The notes under the pieces are model-generated. The model was not told the DNA's origin. It saw nothing but the letters and a program-made list of their open reading frames with translations, and searched no databases. Shown here piece after piece: positions 1 through 11,323 of a stretch of 32,557 nucleotides of DNA. The translations under genes were made by a program, and so were the position numbers. The first letter of the stretch is position 1; each line of letters opens with the position of its first letter. The DNA is taken from NCBI GenBank assembly GCA_032358255.1, contig JAULBX010015534.1, positions 1 through 32,557 on the forward strand, in the 5' to 3' direction. The stretch comes from Heterotrichella gracilis (taxonomy: Eukaryota > Sar > Xanthophyceae > Tribonematales > Xanthonemataceae).

Positions 1-100
1 CACTATCCAAAAGCCTCCTAAGTGTGAAAAGGGCATCAGCGGTGCCCCTATTGGGCCTAAACCCGCACTGCGGTTCATGACATGCAGTAATCAGAGGCAA
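1..100 (-). mobile_element. Fragment of non-LTR retrotransposon reverse transcriptase
   Basis: Read on the minus strand from 100 to 2, a 33-codon open stretch contains the motif QCGFRPNRGTADALFTLRRL. This matches the conserved fingers/palm block of LINE-type reverse transcriptases, typically (E/S)Q.GFR..R.T.D.IF.LRQL. A TGA at 103-101 closes the frame upstream, so the element is either broken here or this is a decayed copy, and the rest lies beyond the window start. It lies opposite to and just upstream of the TAF4 exons, so it may sit in an intron of that gene or beside its 5' end. The motif is seen directly; family assignment is by recall of the RT block. The fragment is short. Confidence 0.7.
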
Positions 101-218
101 TCAGCTTCCCCGTACACACAGTGCATCCCTGTTCCCAAGATACCAATCTAATATACCATACCATGGGAATTAACCACTGCAACTAATATGTGGTCAATTT
201 TGCTGGCGCTCTGCGCAG

Positions 219-3200
219 GGTATGCCCATGCAGCAGCCGGGCAGGGCCAACCCCATGCAGCCAATGGGAGCGCAGCACCCAGCCGGCCAGCCAATGGCAA
301 CGCACGCCATGGCGGCCCAGTCAATGATGCGGCCTGCCATGGGGGCAGTGCCCGGCCAGGGGCAGCCAGGTGGCATGCAGCAGGGGCAGGCAGGGGGGGC
401 GTGTGGCGGGATGGCGCAGGGGGTGTCGCAGGGCATGCCGGGGCAACCCTACGGTGGGTGCTGGCGTGTGGGGTAGCGGGGGGTGCTGTTGAGGGCAGTA
501 TGGGGCACGTGCTTGTTTTGGTCACTGCCTACTGCCACCCCCACATGCCCTGCCAGTGTGAGCCACCAGTCCTTACCATGGCCTGAGGATCGCACCCCCC
601 CCCTCCCCCCAACCCACACAGGCAACCAGCCCCCCCGACCGCCTGGCGTAACCACCACCTCCCCCCAAGGGCTGGGGGGCATGGGCCTACCTGGCTTGGC
701 GGCTCCGCAGGGTGAGCCTCCCGCCAAGCCCAAGCGGGTGTACAAGCGGAAGCCCAAGGCGGAGGTAGGGTTTTGTGTAGGGTTTAAGTTGGAGGGCTGT
801 GTATAGGAATTTGTGTGGGGTTTTTTTTGTGCAGGGAAATGGGTGTGCGATCGGAAGCCCAGGGCGGGGGCAGGGTCTTCTGTATGGTTTGTGTGAGAGA
901 GCATCCAGTGGTGCACCCAATACAGGCCATGGAAGTGCGTGTTGCGTTCGTCTGTGTTACCTTACTGTCAATGATGCACGCCTCCAGCCTGATTGCATGT
1001 GGCAAAGTTACTAGCATAATTATGCACCCCTGGTCGTCACAATCGCACTCAACCTTGGTGCATTTAATGGCTCGGATTGTTGGTTGAGGATTGTAATGGC
1101 AGCTGATCCTGGGTTGTGATCCTTAACAGGGGGAGGCTGCCAACAAAAAGGGCAAGGCCAGCCCGGCAAACCTCCCGCAAATGCAGCCGGGGGGCCAAAT
1201 GCAGCCTGGTCAGGGGTGGCAACCAGGGGCCCAAATGCAGCCGGGGCAGGCTCCAGGGGGTGCACCACAGCCAGCCCAACCTGCAGGGACCAGCCAGGGC
1301 ATGCCATCTGTCGCCTACCCCCAGGCCCAGCCAGGGTCCCAACCCATGGCGCAAACCCTACCGCAAGGGTTTGGGCAGGCTCCAGGTGGCGGCGCACCAC
1401 CCGTGCCAGGTCAGCAACTTGCATTGCGGATCAGCAAATGGCCTTGCGGATGAGCAAATAGCCTTGCACATGCAGCGCCAAGCAGTATTAACATGGCTCT
1501 GGTTACACCATTTGTTGGGTTTTGCGCGGTCCTGCTGAGTGTCAGGTCAGCCCATCTGGCCCTGGGCCTGAAACCACCCTTCTTATTTTAATAAATGCAG
1601 GAGCAGCCCCCGGCGGGGTTCCTATGCCTGGGGCGCCTGGCCAAGCGGGTGGCGATGATGCCAAGAAGGCCCCCAAGGAGAAAGCTGCTCGCAAGCCTGC
1701 TGCCAAGAAGGAGTCCGCTGAGGATGTGATCGATGTGCTCAAGGTGGGGATGCATATGAGAATGGGCAGGGGATTTGGCGGGGAGACATGCTGGTGTTGC
1801 ATGCGGACAGCGTCCAGGTTCCAAATATGGAGAGGGGTAGAAGGTGTGGGTTGACCACAGCCCTGGGTATTTGAATACATTGATTGATGGATACATCAGT
1901 CGGTGATCACGGCCTGCGTGTGATTGATGGAAGGCTACGGTGACATGGTAGGCAATCCAGGAGTAAGGCATATAGGGGCATGCGTGTTGTGCAGCGCAAA
2001 GGAAGCAGGGCGACAACCCATGTGGCCTGATTGCCATTCCACCCTCGCTCATGTGGCACCATCTCATAAGAAAGGATTTTTCAAAGCGCTAAGCTTCTAC
2101 CGCCTAACCGTCCACCCTCCATCTTTTGCAGGACACGGGCGTGAACCTGGACGACGAGGCCACCGCCCTCACCGCCTCCTACGCCAATGACTCCCTTCCA
2201 GCCAACCTCCCCTCGGGGCCCGTGGAGGAGCTGCTGCTCAGTGATTGGGCCCTGGGCCAGCGGGCCAAGGAGGTGACGCGGCGGCACGGCGTCAAATCCC
2301 TGGGACCCGACGTGCACAAGCTGCTGTCCCTGGGGCTGGAGGCGCACCTGGGGGCGCTGCTGGGGCGCATGCAGGCCATGGCCAAGCAGCGGGTGGAGGG
2401 CAGGTGGGTGTGGATGGTGGGTGGTAGGTTGGTGTGCTAGTGAGGGGCTGTTGACCAGCGGGGTGCTGTTAGGCAGGGTGCAGATCAAGCTGCCAGTTGC
2501 ATGTAACATCCTATGCTAGCAGGATCCGAGGGGGAGCATGTAGTTGTAATTGTCCCTGCATGTGGTTCCCTTTGTTTCGGGGTGCATGCGCTTTCTTTCT
2601 AGCTGTTGGGAACTTGGCGCAGGGAGTGACCACCTTGCACTCCCCTGTATGTGACCGTGCTTACCCCACTGCCCACATCCACTCCCAGACCCACACCCAC
2701 ACCCACACCCACACCCACACCCACACCCACACCCACATCCACATCCCATCCACATCCACACCCACATCCACATCCACATCCACATCCGCATCCACACCCA
2801 CATCCACATCCACATCCACATCCTCATCCTCTTGCCGCCCTTCCCATCCAACCTTACACCTCTTGACCTCTCCAACTCCTCCAACCCCCCTGCAGGCAGC
2901 GCGGCCCCTCGCTGCGCGTGTCGTCCTCCCTGTCTGGGCGCGTGGCCTCCATCAAGCGCCGCGAGGAGAAGGTGGCGCAGGCAAAGGTGGCGCTGGAGAG
3001 GCAGCAGCTGCTGCAGGTGGGTCGGACAGGGCACGCTTGTAGGGTGTAGGGTTCAGGGTTCAGGTGGTGCTGGAGAGGCAGCAACTGCTGCAAGTGGGTC
3101 AGGCAGGGCACGGCCTTAGGGTGTAGGGTTTAGGTGGTGCAGGCAAAGCTGGCGCCAGAGAAGCAGCCGTGGGTGGGACGGATAGGTGGTGGTTGTCGCC

Positions 3201-4123
3201 AAACAGGGCATGCCCTTAGGGGTAAGGGTAGTGGCAAGGACTAGATAGAAGAGATTTCCCCCTTGGTATTGGAGATTATAATGCAGCTTCTTTGAGCTCT
3301 CGTGGCATGTGAGAAGAGGTGGGCGCAAAAAGCAGATGAGCTGAATGCGGGGTTTTCTTCCAGATTTGCGAGGCTTTATGTGCAGTTGCATAGGTATTTA
3401 TCGCATCGTGCCGGTTGTATGTTGACTGAACCCTAAATCAGGCGTGAAACCCTACTCCCTGTTTGGCTCCCTCCCCAGGAGCCCGGCGCCGCCAAGAAGG
3501 GCGATGAGGTGACTAAGGAGAAGGCGCAGAAGGCCATGCAAGCAGAAAAGGAGCGCATACAGGCCAAGGCAGCCGGCGCAGCGGTCATGAAGGCAGCGTT
3601 TGGCGCCAATGCCAAGTGGGCCAAGTGGGGCGCGGGGGCGGCAGGCAAGGGGGCGAAAGCTGGCGCAGTGGCAGGGGGGAAGCCTGTTGGTGCTGGTGCC
3701 GAAACCAATGGTGCGACTGCAAATGGGGGCGCCGACGGGGCAGCCAAAGGGGGCGAGGCAAAGAAACCCCCGCTGGGGAAGACAACCCCTGCGCAGCGGC
3801 CCGATGGCGGCGATGCAGGGGGGGCAGGCGGCGCGAAGCCAGATGGGGGGGAGGAAATTCGCGGGGGCCCCGCTGCGCCTCCCCTGGCGAGCGCCCGCTC
3901 CCTGCTATCCTCCAGCCGGGCCTCTGGCCACAACAACCCCCACCTGGTGATGCTGAAGGACGCGGTGGCGGCGCTGGAGAGGGAGCCAGCCTACTGCCGG
4001 TCCCCCCTGCTCTACAAGCTGTACGACCGACTGGACGAGGATGCGGTGGAGGCCAAGCCGCAGGCCAGGCGGCGCGCCAGTGCGCAGGCGGTGCCCCCCG
4101 CTGCCAAAGAGCCTCAGGCCTGA
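219..4123 (+). CDS. TAF4: TFIID subunit TAF4-like, 5' end missing
   Basis: TAF4 is a scaffold subunit of the general transcription factor TFIID in the nucleus. Seven exons join in phase: 219-453, 622-764, 1130-1409, 1601-1743, 2132-2403, 2896-3016 and 3479-4123 (TGA), giving 612 visible residues. Residues 1-220 are low-complexity Met/Gln/Pro/Gly-rich with a basic AT-hook-like KPKRVYKRKPK (about 112-122), followed by Lys/Ala-rich sequence. Residues 268-398 match the TAF4 C-terminal domain: an opening GVNLDDE, a helix with SLGPDVHKLLSLGLEAHL, then a charged coiled segment with KRREEKVAQAKVALERQQ. A second helical block ends FGANAKWAKWG. Near the C terminus LKDAVAALEREP followed by LLYKLYDRL (about 557-580) resembles the tail of plant TAF4. 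The first exon begins at an acceptor (AG at 217-218), so upstream exons lie before the window or were missed. Identification rests on motif recall; domain order and phase support it. Confidence 0.85.
851..875 (+). repeat. Exon-edge echo in TAF4 intron (copy of 746-770)
   Basis: The last codons of the exon ending at 764 plus its GTAGGG donor recur 105 bp downstream with 21 of 25 bases identical. The stretch between carries TTTAGGG-like motifs (GTAGGGTTTTGTGTAGGGTTT). The copied donor GT has become GC, so it is probably not used. Confidence 0.65.
2684..2826 (+). repeat. Hexanucleotide array (CCCACA/TCCACA)n in a TAF4 intron
   Basis: About 24 tandem copies of a six-base unit, first CCCACA and then mostly TCCACA, lie in the intron between 2403 and 2896. 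Open frames across it on either strand encode only dipeptide-like repeats and are not genes. It adds a pyrimidine-rich run ahead of the acceptor at 2894-2895. Confidence 0.9.
3064..3180 (+). repeat. Two exon-edge echoes in TAF4 intron (copies of 2972-3029)
   Basis: The 3' end of the exon 2896-3016 with its donor (GTGGCGCTGGAGAGGCAGCA and on) recurs at 3064-3113, where the donor G has become A, and again at 3134-3180 in a more decayed form that also includes the preceding GCAGGCAAAG. Both are preceded by GGGTGTAGGGTTTAGG-like tracts. The repeated unit is about 70-77 bp. Confidence 0.8.
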
Positions 4124-5446
4124 ACCCTAACCTAGGGTTGTGGAGGGTTTTTGCTGCCTCCTGTCATGCTCGTGAGACCAAGCCATGCTGGTGTGGACCC
4201 CATCTCCTGTCTGCTTGGCTGGGTAGTATTTGTAGAGGGAGCAGACCCACCTCATTTAGGTAGTTGACTGATTGGGATACTAGTAGCCTGCCTGGTGCAC
4301 TGGTCAAGTCCTGGGCCAGCCTGGGCACTTGAGAAAAATACACACGAGACTCAGCGCTGTTTTCCTGTTTCCGAGCTGGGTCCTCTGCTATTAGTGCTCA
4401 GGCAGAGGCTTTCTTTACTGGTTACGGTACTGGTGGCACAGGGCCACGTCAAACGTGACGCAGACCAACTGACAACAACTCATATGTGGTTTCAAAACTA
4501 ATATCTAGTAGTGTGTCCACGGCTGGCCACAAAGGCTGCACCTGCGGCTACGATGGATATGCTAGGCAGTAGCAGTACTCTGTGGACGCCCTAGACCATA
4601 TTGCAACCGTCTCTGGGCAGTCCCTCTGGGGTCCCCCCTGTGGCATGCAATCATGCCCTACTCAAATGGCATATATATATACCCATCTGCGTGCAGTTGC
4701 GGCAGTTGCGACCTCCCGCAGCCTTCATACCCTCGTTAAGATCCAATTCTCCCTGAGCAATACAGGTAGCATAGGAGGCTTGTGCGCCCGCGGCCGAGGG
4801 CCCAAGTGGGCACCTTTTGCGCGCCGCGGATTGTCCTTCAGGCAAGTTTGTTGTTGGGTGATAGAGGTAAAGCTTGCTTTGTAACTGGAAATTGGCTCTG
4901 CCATCTGGTCCTGCAAGGCGCTCTCGCACAAGCCCAGCATGTGCGCAATAGGGTCGGGCCTCGTTGCTTGGAACCCTGGGGCCTATCCGTGTACCCTGAT
5001 CATGGTTGCCTGGCTCTATCATAGAGTCTATGCACTCGCTGCATAAGAGACACTGGAACCCAGCCCATCCCAAGGGCGAAACCCTACCCTCTGCCCGTCC
5101 TCCCATCTGCATAGACCCTCACACCATGTATCTGGACCAGGTCTAGGTCTCGACTCCACAGCCTCTGTGCGGGTGCCAGTGAATGGCCACTGTTCCTCTG
5201 CTGCACTAAACAGTGTTATTTAACCTTAAACTCGATGCACGTCTGTGGCCTTTCACTACCTCCAGCACGCAAAAACAAAGATACAAGATGTATCTCAACA
5301 CTGATATGCATGCATACTTGGCAGCAAGCCTTGTGGGTCGCCAGAGGTTGCGCTCGACTCCCCTAACCATTGCAATACCTGTTGCTGCAGGAAAGCTTGA
5401 ATATCCCGTGTCTGCACCCGCAGCAGCACCCGCACCTCTTCATGTC
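4124..5446 (+). other. Intergenic: TAF4 3' flank and F-box gene A 5' flank
   Basis: No convincing gene. The longest open frame (minus 4651-5112) shows no recognisable domain. Close to F-box gene A, CTGTTGCTGCAGGAAAGCTTG (about 5379-5399) resembles the conserved 5' flank of the two paralogues (CTGTTGCTGCGGGGCAACTTG), so part of the shared promoter or leader is retained here. Confidence 0.6.
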
Positions 5447-7285
5447 ATGGAGTCGCCAAGGGGAGCGTCACAAGCTGGGGAGGACGAGGAGCGGCAACGC
5501 ACCAGGCACCCAAGGCCATGCCACATCAACAGCCTTCCCGATGATGCCCTGGCCCAGGTAATGCGCCCGCTGGGACATGTTTAGTCACACATGCATGAAC
5601 TTCACAAACCCTAAACCCTAAACGCTGCCGTTTGCAAACCCTAAACCCCAAATTGGGTGCAACCAGCTGCAATAGCTTGCGAAGGGCCACGGGGATCATG
5701 ACTGCTGCATTAATGAACACACACCTAAGAGGTGTAGAATTGCAGTTGGATGATGGTAGGAGTGCATGCTACATGGTGGCGGAAGTGCATGATACATGCA
5801 CTTGCTGCTGCGCACCGCGGCCCAAACTCTGAACCCTCGCCCTGCCGCATGCTGCCGCAGGTGCTGGTCTGCCTGCCGCTGCGCACCCGCGCGCGCGCCC
5901 CTGCCGTGTTCCAGCGCTGGCACAACCTGCTAACCCACAAGGGCGTGCTGTGGGAGCGGCTGGCGCTTGGCCCCAGCGATTGGCGGGTCCTGAACGCCCT
6001 TGTGGACGCCCCCGCCTGCCTGTCCCACACCCAAGAGCTCAACATGCGGATGAGCTTGAGCGAGGAAGTGTGCACCACACTGGTCAGGGTGCTGGACCCC
6101 GCGTGGGTGCGCTCCCTGCGTATAAGCCTGCGCGAGCAGGTGAGGTTTTGGGAATCGGACGCTGACGCCCCAGCGGCAGCCAAAACCCCGGCGGACTACT
6201 TCCGCCCGATCCTGGCGGCAGTCGGCCGGCTGCATTGCCTGGAGAAGCTTTCCCTCATGGCGTACTCACATTCAGCCAAGCCTGGTGTGGCCCTCCCCAG
6301 GGATGAGGCGGCAGTGCACGCCAGCCTGGCGCCACTGACTGCCCACCTCAGCGCCCTCACAGCGCTCACCGCCCTGCAGCTTGACCTGAGCCAGCCCGCC
6401 TCGGAGCACTCCATGCAGCCTGTGTTTGTGCCCTACCCGCTGCCTGCGCTGCCCTCGGTGCGCAGGTTTGAGCTGGCAGTGGGGGTCCCTAAGAATGGCC
6501 TCATGCCTGCAAGCACGGGGAACCGTGTGCACAGCATGAGCCTGCCACTCAGCAGCCTGCCCCATCTACAGGAGCTGGAGCTGTGCGTGCATGCAACTGA
6601 CTTCAACTTTGACCTGCGGTCAGCTACCGGGCTGTCTTCCCTCACCTTGTTGGTGCATTCAGCCACGCTCGGCCTGCCAGAGAGGGGGCCTTGGTGGCCG
6701 GAGTCGCTCCAGCACCTTGACGTGAGGCTACATGCCGATTTGTCCGTGCGCAAGGATGGCCATGCACCAAACACGCTCAACTTCTCCCACCTGCTGCCCC
6801 CGGTGCGCAGCATCTCCCTGCAGGTCAATGGCCATGTGCTCGACCACAGCCTCATGCACATGCCCTCCTCGGTGCGGCACCTCAGCATCGCCTACGACTA
6901 TAAAGCCGACGTGGTGGTACCCTTCTTGCCCAACCTCACCCTGCTGAAAATCACCTTCAGGGGCCACAGGCAGCCAGAGGATGAACCCTTGAGGATGCAG
7001 CTCACCGCGCCCATCAACCCGCGCCTGCGCCTGGATGGCTGGCCGCTGGTTGGCAAGAATAATGGCATGAACACCCTCGTGGTTGCTGGTAGGGCCTGGG
7101 AGGTGGTGGAGGACCATGCGGGGGTGCAGCTGGTGATGAGGCAGCAGGCGGTGGAGTATCCATGGGGTGCGCTGGAGCAGCGCACCATGGATGATGTTGG
7201 GAGCAGGGTGGTGGGGGGGCCGGGGGACCCGGAGTTGGCGGCGGTCATGGAGTGGTTTGTGAGGGAGCGTGCACCTTATTCTTGA
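5447..7285 (+). CDS. F-box/leucine-rich protein A
   Basis: Probable substrate-recognition subunit of an SCF ubiquitin ligase. Two exons, 5447-5557 and 5861-7285 (TGA), joined in phase 0, give 511 aa. Residues about 29-75 form an F-box split by the intron: LPDDALAQ, then VLVCLPLRTRAR, then FQRWHNLL and VLWERL. The rest has irregular leucine-rich segments (LEKLSL, LTALTALQLDL, LPHLQELEL, ATGLSSLTLLV, LPNLTLLKITF) and a family-specific C terminus (AWEVVED, EWFVRERAP). The ATG at 5447 is chosen because MESPRGAS matches the starts of both paralogues (MASPR.AS). The frame is open further upstream with ATGs at 5288 and 5306, but the paralogues do not support that extension. It is the most diverged of the three tandem copies. 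The substrate is unknown. Confidence 0.82.
5603..5655 (+). repeat. Interstitial telomere-like repeats in F-box A intron
   Basis: Two clusters of CCCTAAA units (AAACCCTAAACCCTAAAC, then AAACCCTAAACCCC) separated by CGCTGCCGTTTGC lie in the intron 5558-5860. This is the Arabidopsis-type motif in the orientation commonly seen ahead of acceptors in this window. The array is too short to be a chromosome end. Confidence 0.85.
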
Positions 7286-7335
7286 TGTGGTTGTGTGAGG
7301 TTTGGGTTCCTTATTCTTGATGTGGTTGAGTGAGG
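7274..7335 (+). repeat. 36-bp tandem duplication spanning the stop codon of F-box A
   Basis: CCTTATTCTTGATGTGGTTG with the following GTGAGG, including the TGA stop at 7283-7285, is repeated at 7310-7335 with one difference. The second copy lies in the 3' flank. Confidence 0.85.
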
Positions 7336-8594
7336 TTTTTGTTTTCTTGGTGAGGAATTATGCATGCTGAATGTACAGTCCTGCTTGGATGGGCATGGAT
7401 AGGCAATGACTGGAGCGAGATGGCATCCAAGTGAATGCAATCAGTGGACAAGGGGACGCGCAGTCGTAGGCATTGGTCAGGCGTTGCGCAGTCACTGTGA
7501 TAGGCAAAGACCCTGAGGGAGGAATGATACATTTGATAGTATTACCGTGCATGCTTTGGAATGCTCGGGTTGACCCTGAGGAATGCTCGGGGTTGACCCA
7601 TCCAATGATGCACTCGCAATTCCGTAGCAATGCCACAGCAAAGCACAGCCAACAGCAGGAGGGCTTCAATTTATCACAGTAAGATATTATAGTCCTCCTG
7701 TCAACAACATTTCTCCAGAGGCTTTATCTTTGCATCTTTGCATCTATTTCTAAAAACCTCCTGTAATTTTTACCAGGAAAATAAAATTATATTAATAGTT
7801 ATATATTGGGGAAACGTGTGCGCCAAAACACGCCAACCTCAAATGCTCTGCAAGTTGCGTTGTAGGTGTCCAATTGCACCTTCCAGTTTTTTGTTGTTGT
7901 CACTGTCCTGGTGTTCTTTGACACTGTAGGCTTTGGAAGCAACCACCTGGTGAGTCTTACCCAGACGCACTACAGTTTGTCAAACTAGTACTTCTCAAAC
8001 TTTGGCTCTGCACACCCCTCAGGCCGGAAACTTCTCCGAGAAAGTGGTTTTTGCATCAAAAGCCCAGCCCTAAGCTCAAGAGCTGCGTCCTGGAGGGTCT
8101 GTGAGCAGACACATTGGTGCCACCAACGCCCCTGCATCCTCACCTGGTCCTGGCAATTATCCCCCAAAGGTACAGGTAACCACTTCAAGGGTCAGAGCCA
8201 GCGAGTCGAATGCTCGATTTGTTGCACTAGCACAGCGAAAGCCTGGGACACTATATTAACAACGTTGCTATCCTGTCCATCAGCTTTTTTTGCCAACAGA
8301 ACCTAATGGGTACAGCATAATGGCACACCCAGTCAGTCTTAGTACAGTGTCTTTCCTGTAATTTCCTGTACTGACTCGAAGACTGTGTGCTGGTTCATCG
8401 AGGCAGTGGGCATCCTTGGCAAGTTGCCATGACACCCACACCCTGCATGCAAGCAATATAGCCCTGGATTTTGGTGCTTAAAAGCGCTGGCGGTGGACAC
8501 TCGTGACTAACACAATGTTGTACTGATCATCAGTGACTGTTGCTGCGGGGCAACTTGAAGACCCCTTGGCCCAAGGCTTGGGAGTCTCCAAGGG
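7286..8594 (+). other. Intergenic: F-box A 3' flank and F-box B 5' flank
   Basis: No gene seen. From about 7500 onward this block is related to 11005-12726 ahead of F-box gene C. Shared pieces include GGAATGCTCGGG, TTGATGCACTCGCA-like sequence, GCAACCACCTGG, TTCTCCGAGAA and GCTTAAAAGCGCTGGCGGTG. The last 200 bp (about 8400-8594) are the best conserved, which fits a shared promoter or leader. Confidence 0.75.
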
Positions 8595-10532
8595 ATGGCG
8601 TCGCCAAGGGAAGCATCGGGGGCTAATAACACTGGGGAGGACAATGCCCAGCATGACACCAGCCATTCACAGCCATGTCACATCAACAACCTGCCAGATG
8701 ACGCCCTGGCACAGGTATCAGTGATAATCGCCTGCTGTGATACTGTTGGCTTGTGGTCTCAACACCCAGCCCTTAAAAAACCCTACATTAGGGTTCTGTA
8801 CCACCAGCTGCACCACTTCTGTACTGCCTATGCACTAGCTTGTGCAGTGCCACGGGTTCTCACACGCCACATGTGCATGTAGTCATGCATGGTGATGATG
8901 GTAGGAGGGCGGGGGTGATGATGGCGGGAGTGCACGGGCATACCTCTGCCTCCCAGGGACAGTAGCACACATTTGGCATCCTGAAACGCCCTAGCAGCAA
9001 AAAGCAGTGCCTGGTGTTGATGGTGGGAGTGAATTAGGGCACCTTTGGTTCCATAACCCACCAAGGATCAGTAGCAACTGTGCATTTTAAAAACACCTTC
9101 CCATCTGCGGCTGCAGGTGCTAATGCGCCTGCCGCTGCGGGAACGAGTGCGTGCCACTCCAGTTTGCCAGCGCTGGCACAACATACTGATCCGGCAGGGC
9201 ATGCTGTGGGAGCGGATTGTGATTGACTTCTGGGGTCGTAAGCTCATTGCGCAGCTTGTGGCTGAGCCCGCCTGCCTGTCACGCACCCGAGAGCTCAAGG
9301 TGACAACCACAATGAGGGCTGATGAGTGCACCGCACTGGTGGGGGCGCTGCACCCCGCCTGCATGCGCTCCCTGCACATCACATTGGGTGACCTAGTGCC
9401 CTGGAGAGGCACCCACCAGGACGCCTCAGGCGGCACCCAAACCCCGTCAGACTACTTTGAGGGCATCCTGGTGGCAGTGGGGCGGCTGCGAGGCCTGGAG
9501 GAGCTGTCACTGCATGTGGACGCCGGCTCGGCACGGCCCGTCTTTGATGCCTACACTGGCTTGGCACTGGCGCACGCCAGCATGGCGCCCGTGACTGCCC
9601 ACCTCAGCGCCCTCACAGCGCTCACCGCCCTGCAGCTGGGATTCGCGCAGTACTCCGTACACCAAGTGGTGTTTGTGCCGTTCCCGCTGCCCGCGCTGCC
9701 CTCTGTGCGCAGGTTCCAGCAGACAGTGGGGACCACGGCAAATGACAGGCGGCCACCCGGCTTCTATATGCGCAGCATGAGCCTGCCACTCAGCAGCCTG
9801 CCCCAGCTGCGGGAGCTGGATCTGACTGTGAGGGCAGCAGACCTCACATTGGACCTGCGGGCAGCTACCGGGCTGTCTTCCTTCACCCTCTTGGTTTGTT
9901 TTGCAACACTAACCCTGCCAGACAGCGGGCCATGGTGGCCAGAGGCGCTCGAACACATGGCGCTTGAGCTACGGGGCGACCCCTCAGGGACCGCAAGGCT
10001 GGTGCGCAGGGGCGGTGCAGACATGTCGCACTTGCTGCCCCCGGTGCGCAGCATGTCATTGTGCTTCAATGGCAGTGGGCCAGAGAACTGTCTGCAGCAC
10101 TTGCCCTCCTCCATACAGCAGCTGCGCATCACCTCTACTGTCCACCGCAACCTGGTGATTCCCTCCTTGCCCAGCCTTACTCTGCTGACAGTCAACTGCG
10201 GAGGACCTTATATGGAACCAAGCAATCCTTATGTAGAGCTGCAGCTGACTGCTCCCATCAACCCACGCCTGCACCTGCACGGCTGGCCCTGGGGCACCGG
10301 GAGCCTTGGCAAGAACACCCCCAAGGTGGTAGGCAGAGGCTGGGAGGTGGTGGAGGATGCGAAGGGGGTGCAGCAGCACCTGGCAACGCGGGAGGCGCTA
10401 TTGTACCCATCGGGGTTGCCTGGATCTCGTGCCTTGGATGATGCTCAAAGGGAGCTGATGCGGGTGGTGGGTGACCCGGAGCGTCAGGCGGTTTTGGAGT
10501 GGTTGGTGAGGATGCGTGCGCCTGGTTCATGA
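8595..10532 (+). CDS. F-box/leucine-rich protein B
   Basis: Second tandem copy of the family, probable SCF adaptor. Exons 8595-8714 and 9117-10532 (TGA) join in phase 0 for 511 aa, with the intron at exactly the same F-box position (LPDDALAQ / VLMRLPLRERVR) as in copies A and C. The F-box continues PVCQRWHNIL and MLWERI. Leucine-rich segments follow (LRGLEELSLHV, LTALTALQLGF, LPQLRELDLTV, ATGLSSFTLLV, LPSLTLLTVNC). The C terminus reads GWEVVED, then DPERQAVLEWLVRMRAPGS. The ATG context (GGGATGGCGTCGCC) and N terminus MASPREAS match copy C. No charged coiled coil or membrane segment is visible. It is clearly closer to copy C than to A. Confidence 0.83.
8779..8795 (+). repeat. Head-to-head telomere-motif palindrome in F-box B intron
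   Basis: AACCCTA CAT TAGGGTT gives 7-bp perfect arms with a 3-base loop. The equivalent ACCCTA CGT TAGGGT occurs in the F-box C intron at 12904-12918, so it predates that duplication. Confidence 0.85.
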
Positions 10533-10716
10533 CATGGTTGTGGTGTGCTTTGGAAATGGTTATGAGGGTGCCTGCATCTGTTGCACCCTGGCTTACCATT
10601 CTTCTATTGTGATGCAAAGTGTTAGGTAGTGAATGGCGGGATAATCTGGTGCCATGCGTTATTAGCGGAATATCTATGGGAAACTCCAATTTTGTGGGTT
10701 GACATGATCCGTTCAA

Positions 10717-10721
10717 TGTAA
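10717..10721 (+). promoter_or_regulatory. TGTAA polyadenylation-like signal, F-box B
   Basis: TGTAA in the context GTTCAATGTAACA lies 185 bp after the stop of copy B. The paralogous position after copy C has ATTCATTGTAACA. TGTAA is the usual green-algal poly(A) signal. Confidence 0.5.
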
Positions 10722-10722
10722 C

Positions 10723-10741
10723 AGAAGAAAGAAAGAAAGAA
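10723..10741 (+). repeat. (GAAA)n microsatellite
   Basis: About four tandem AGAA/GAAA units directly follow the TGTAA motif. Confidence 0.8.
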
Positions 10742-11323
10742 ATCGCCCTCACACGGCGGCACACCATAAGCCTTTCCCAGCAATGCTTTAAAAACACACA
10801 GAAAATAAATAAGAACCCTACTCAGTATCTGCCGCGGCATGAAGAAATGGGCAACACGCTGGGACAGGGGCAAAATCCCTGCAGGGGAGGTATGCAGCGC
10901 AATGCACGCCCATGGTGGAGAGGAAAATGTGGTGAACGAACTCGCAAAGAACAAGGATAATCCCAGGAAAAAACCGTGAACAATAAGCAAGCCCTGCTGG
11001 GCATTGGGGATGATGTATTTAATAGTATCGCCATTGGTAACTTACCAATGTGTTGGAATTGCTCGGGTGCAAGCGTTGGAATGCTCGGGGTTTAAACAGT
11101 ACGGAGGGTTGATGCACTCGCACTTCAGCAGCAATTTGATTTGTAGTTTATGTAAGGTGTGTTGACAGTTACGAACAAACAGGGGGAGGACAAATAGATT
11201 TGTAACATATAAAAATCCTCCTGTCGACAGCAATTATTTAGAGGCAATCTTAAAGCCTTTATTCCCTTTATTTGTTCCTAAAACCCTCCAGAAAACCCTC
11301 TTGCTTTTATCGTAAATTTATCA

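Larger units (their letters stand above)
10533..11323 (+). other. Intergenic: F-box B 3' flank and start of the next duplicated 5' flank
   Basis: No gene seen. The first 190 bp are a 3' flank shared with F-box C (GTTGCACCCTGGCTTACC occurs in both). From about 11005 the sequence corresponds to 7510 onward, the duplicated 5' flank. Confidence 0.7.

Noticed and set aside
188..586. Open frame on plus encoding a signal-like start (MWSILLALCAGYAHA)
   Set aside because: It overlaps the TAF4 exon in another frame; TAF4 phase continuity through 219-453 and 622-764 explains the sequence.
2516..3034. 172-codon open frame on minus with long MW and CG dipeptide runs
   Set aside because: Produced by the hexanucleotide array; it lies over an intron and exon of TAF4.
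4651..5112. 153-codon minus open frame in the intergenic stretch
   Set aside because: No domain and no splice or paralogue support; a chance frame in GC-rich DNA.
5213..5446. N-terminal extension of F-box A from upstream in-frame codons
   Set aside because: Paralogues begin at MASPR.AS; the upstream part matches their non-coding flank.
5603..5655. Chromosome end or telomere
   Set aside because: Only a few motif copies, inside an intron, with genes on both sides.
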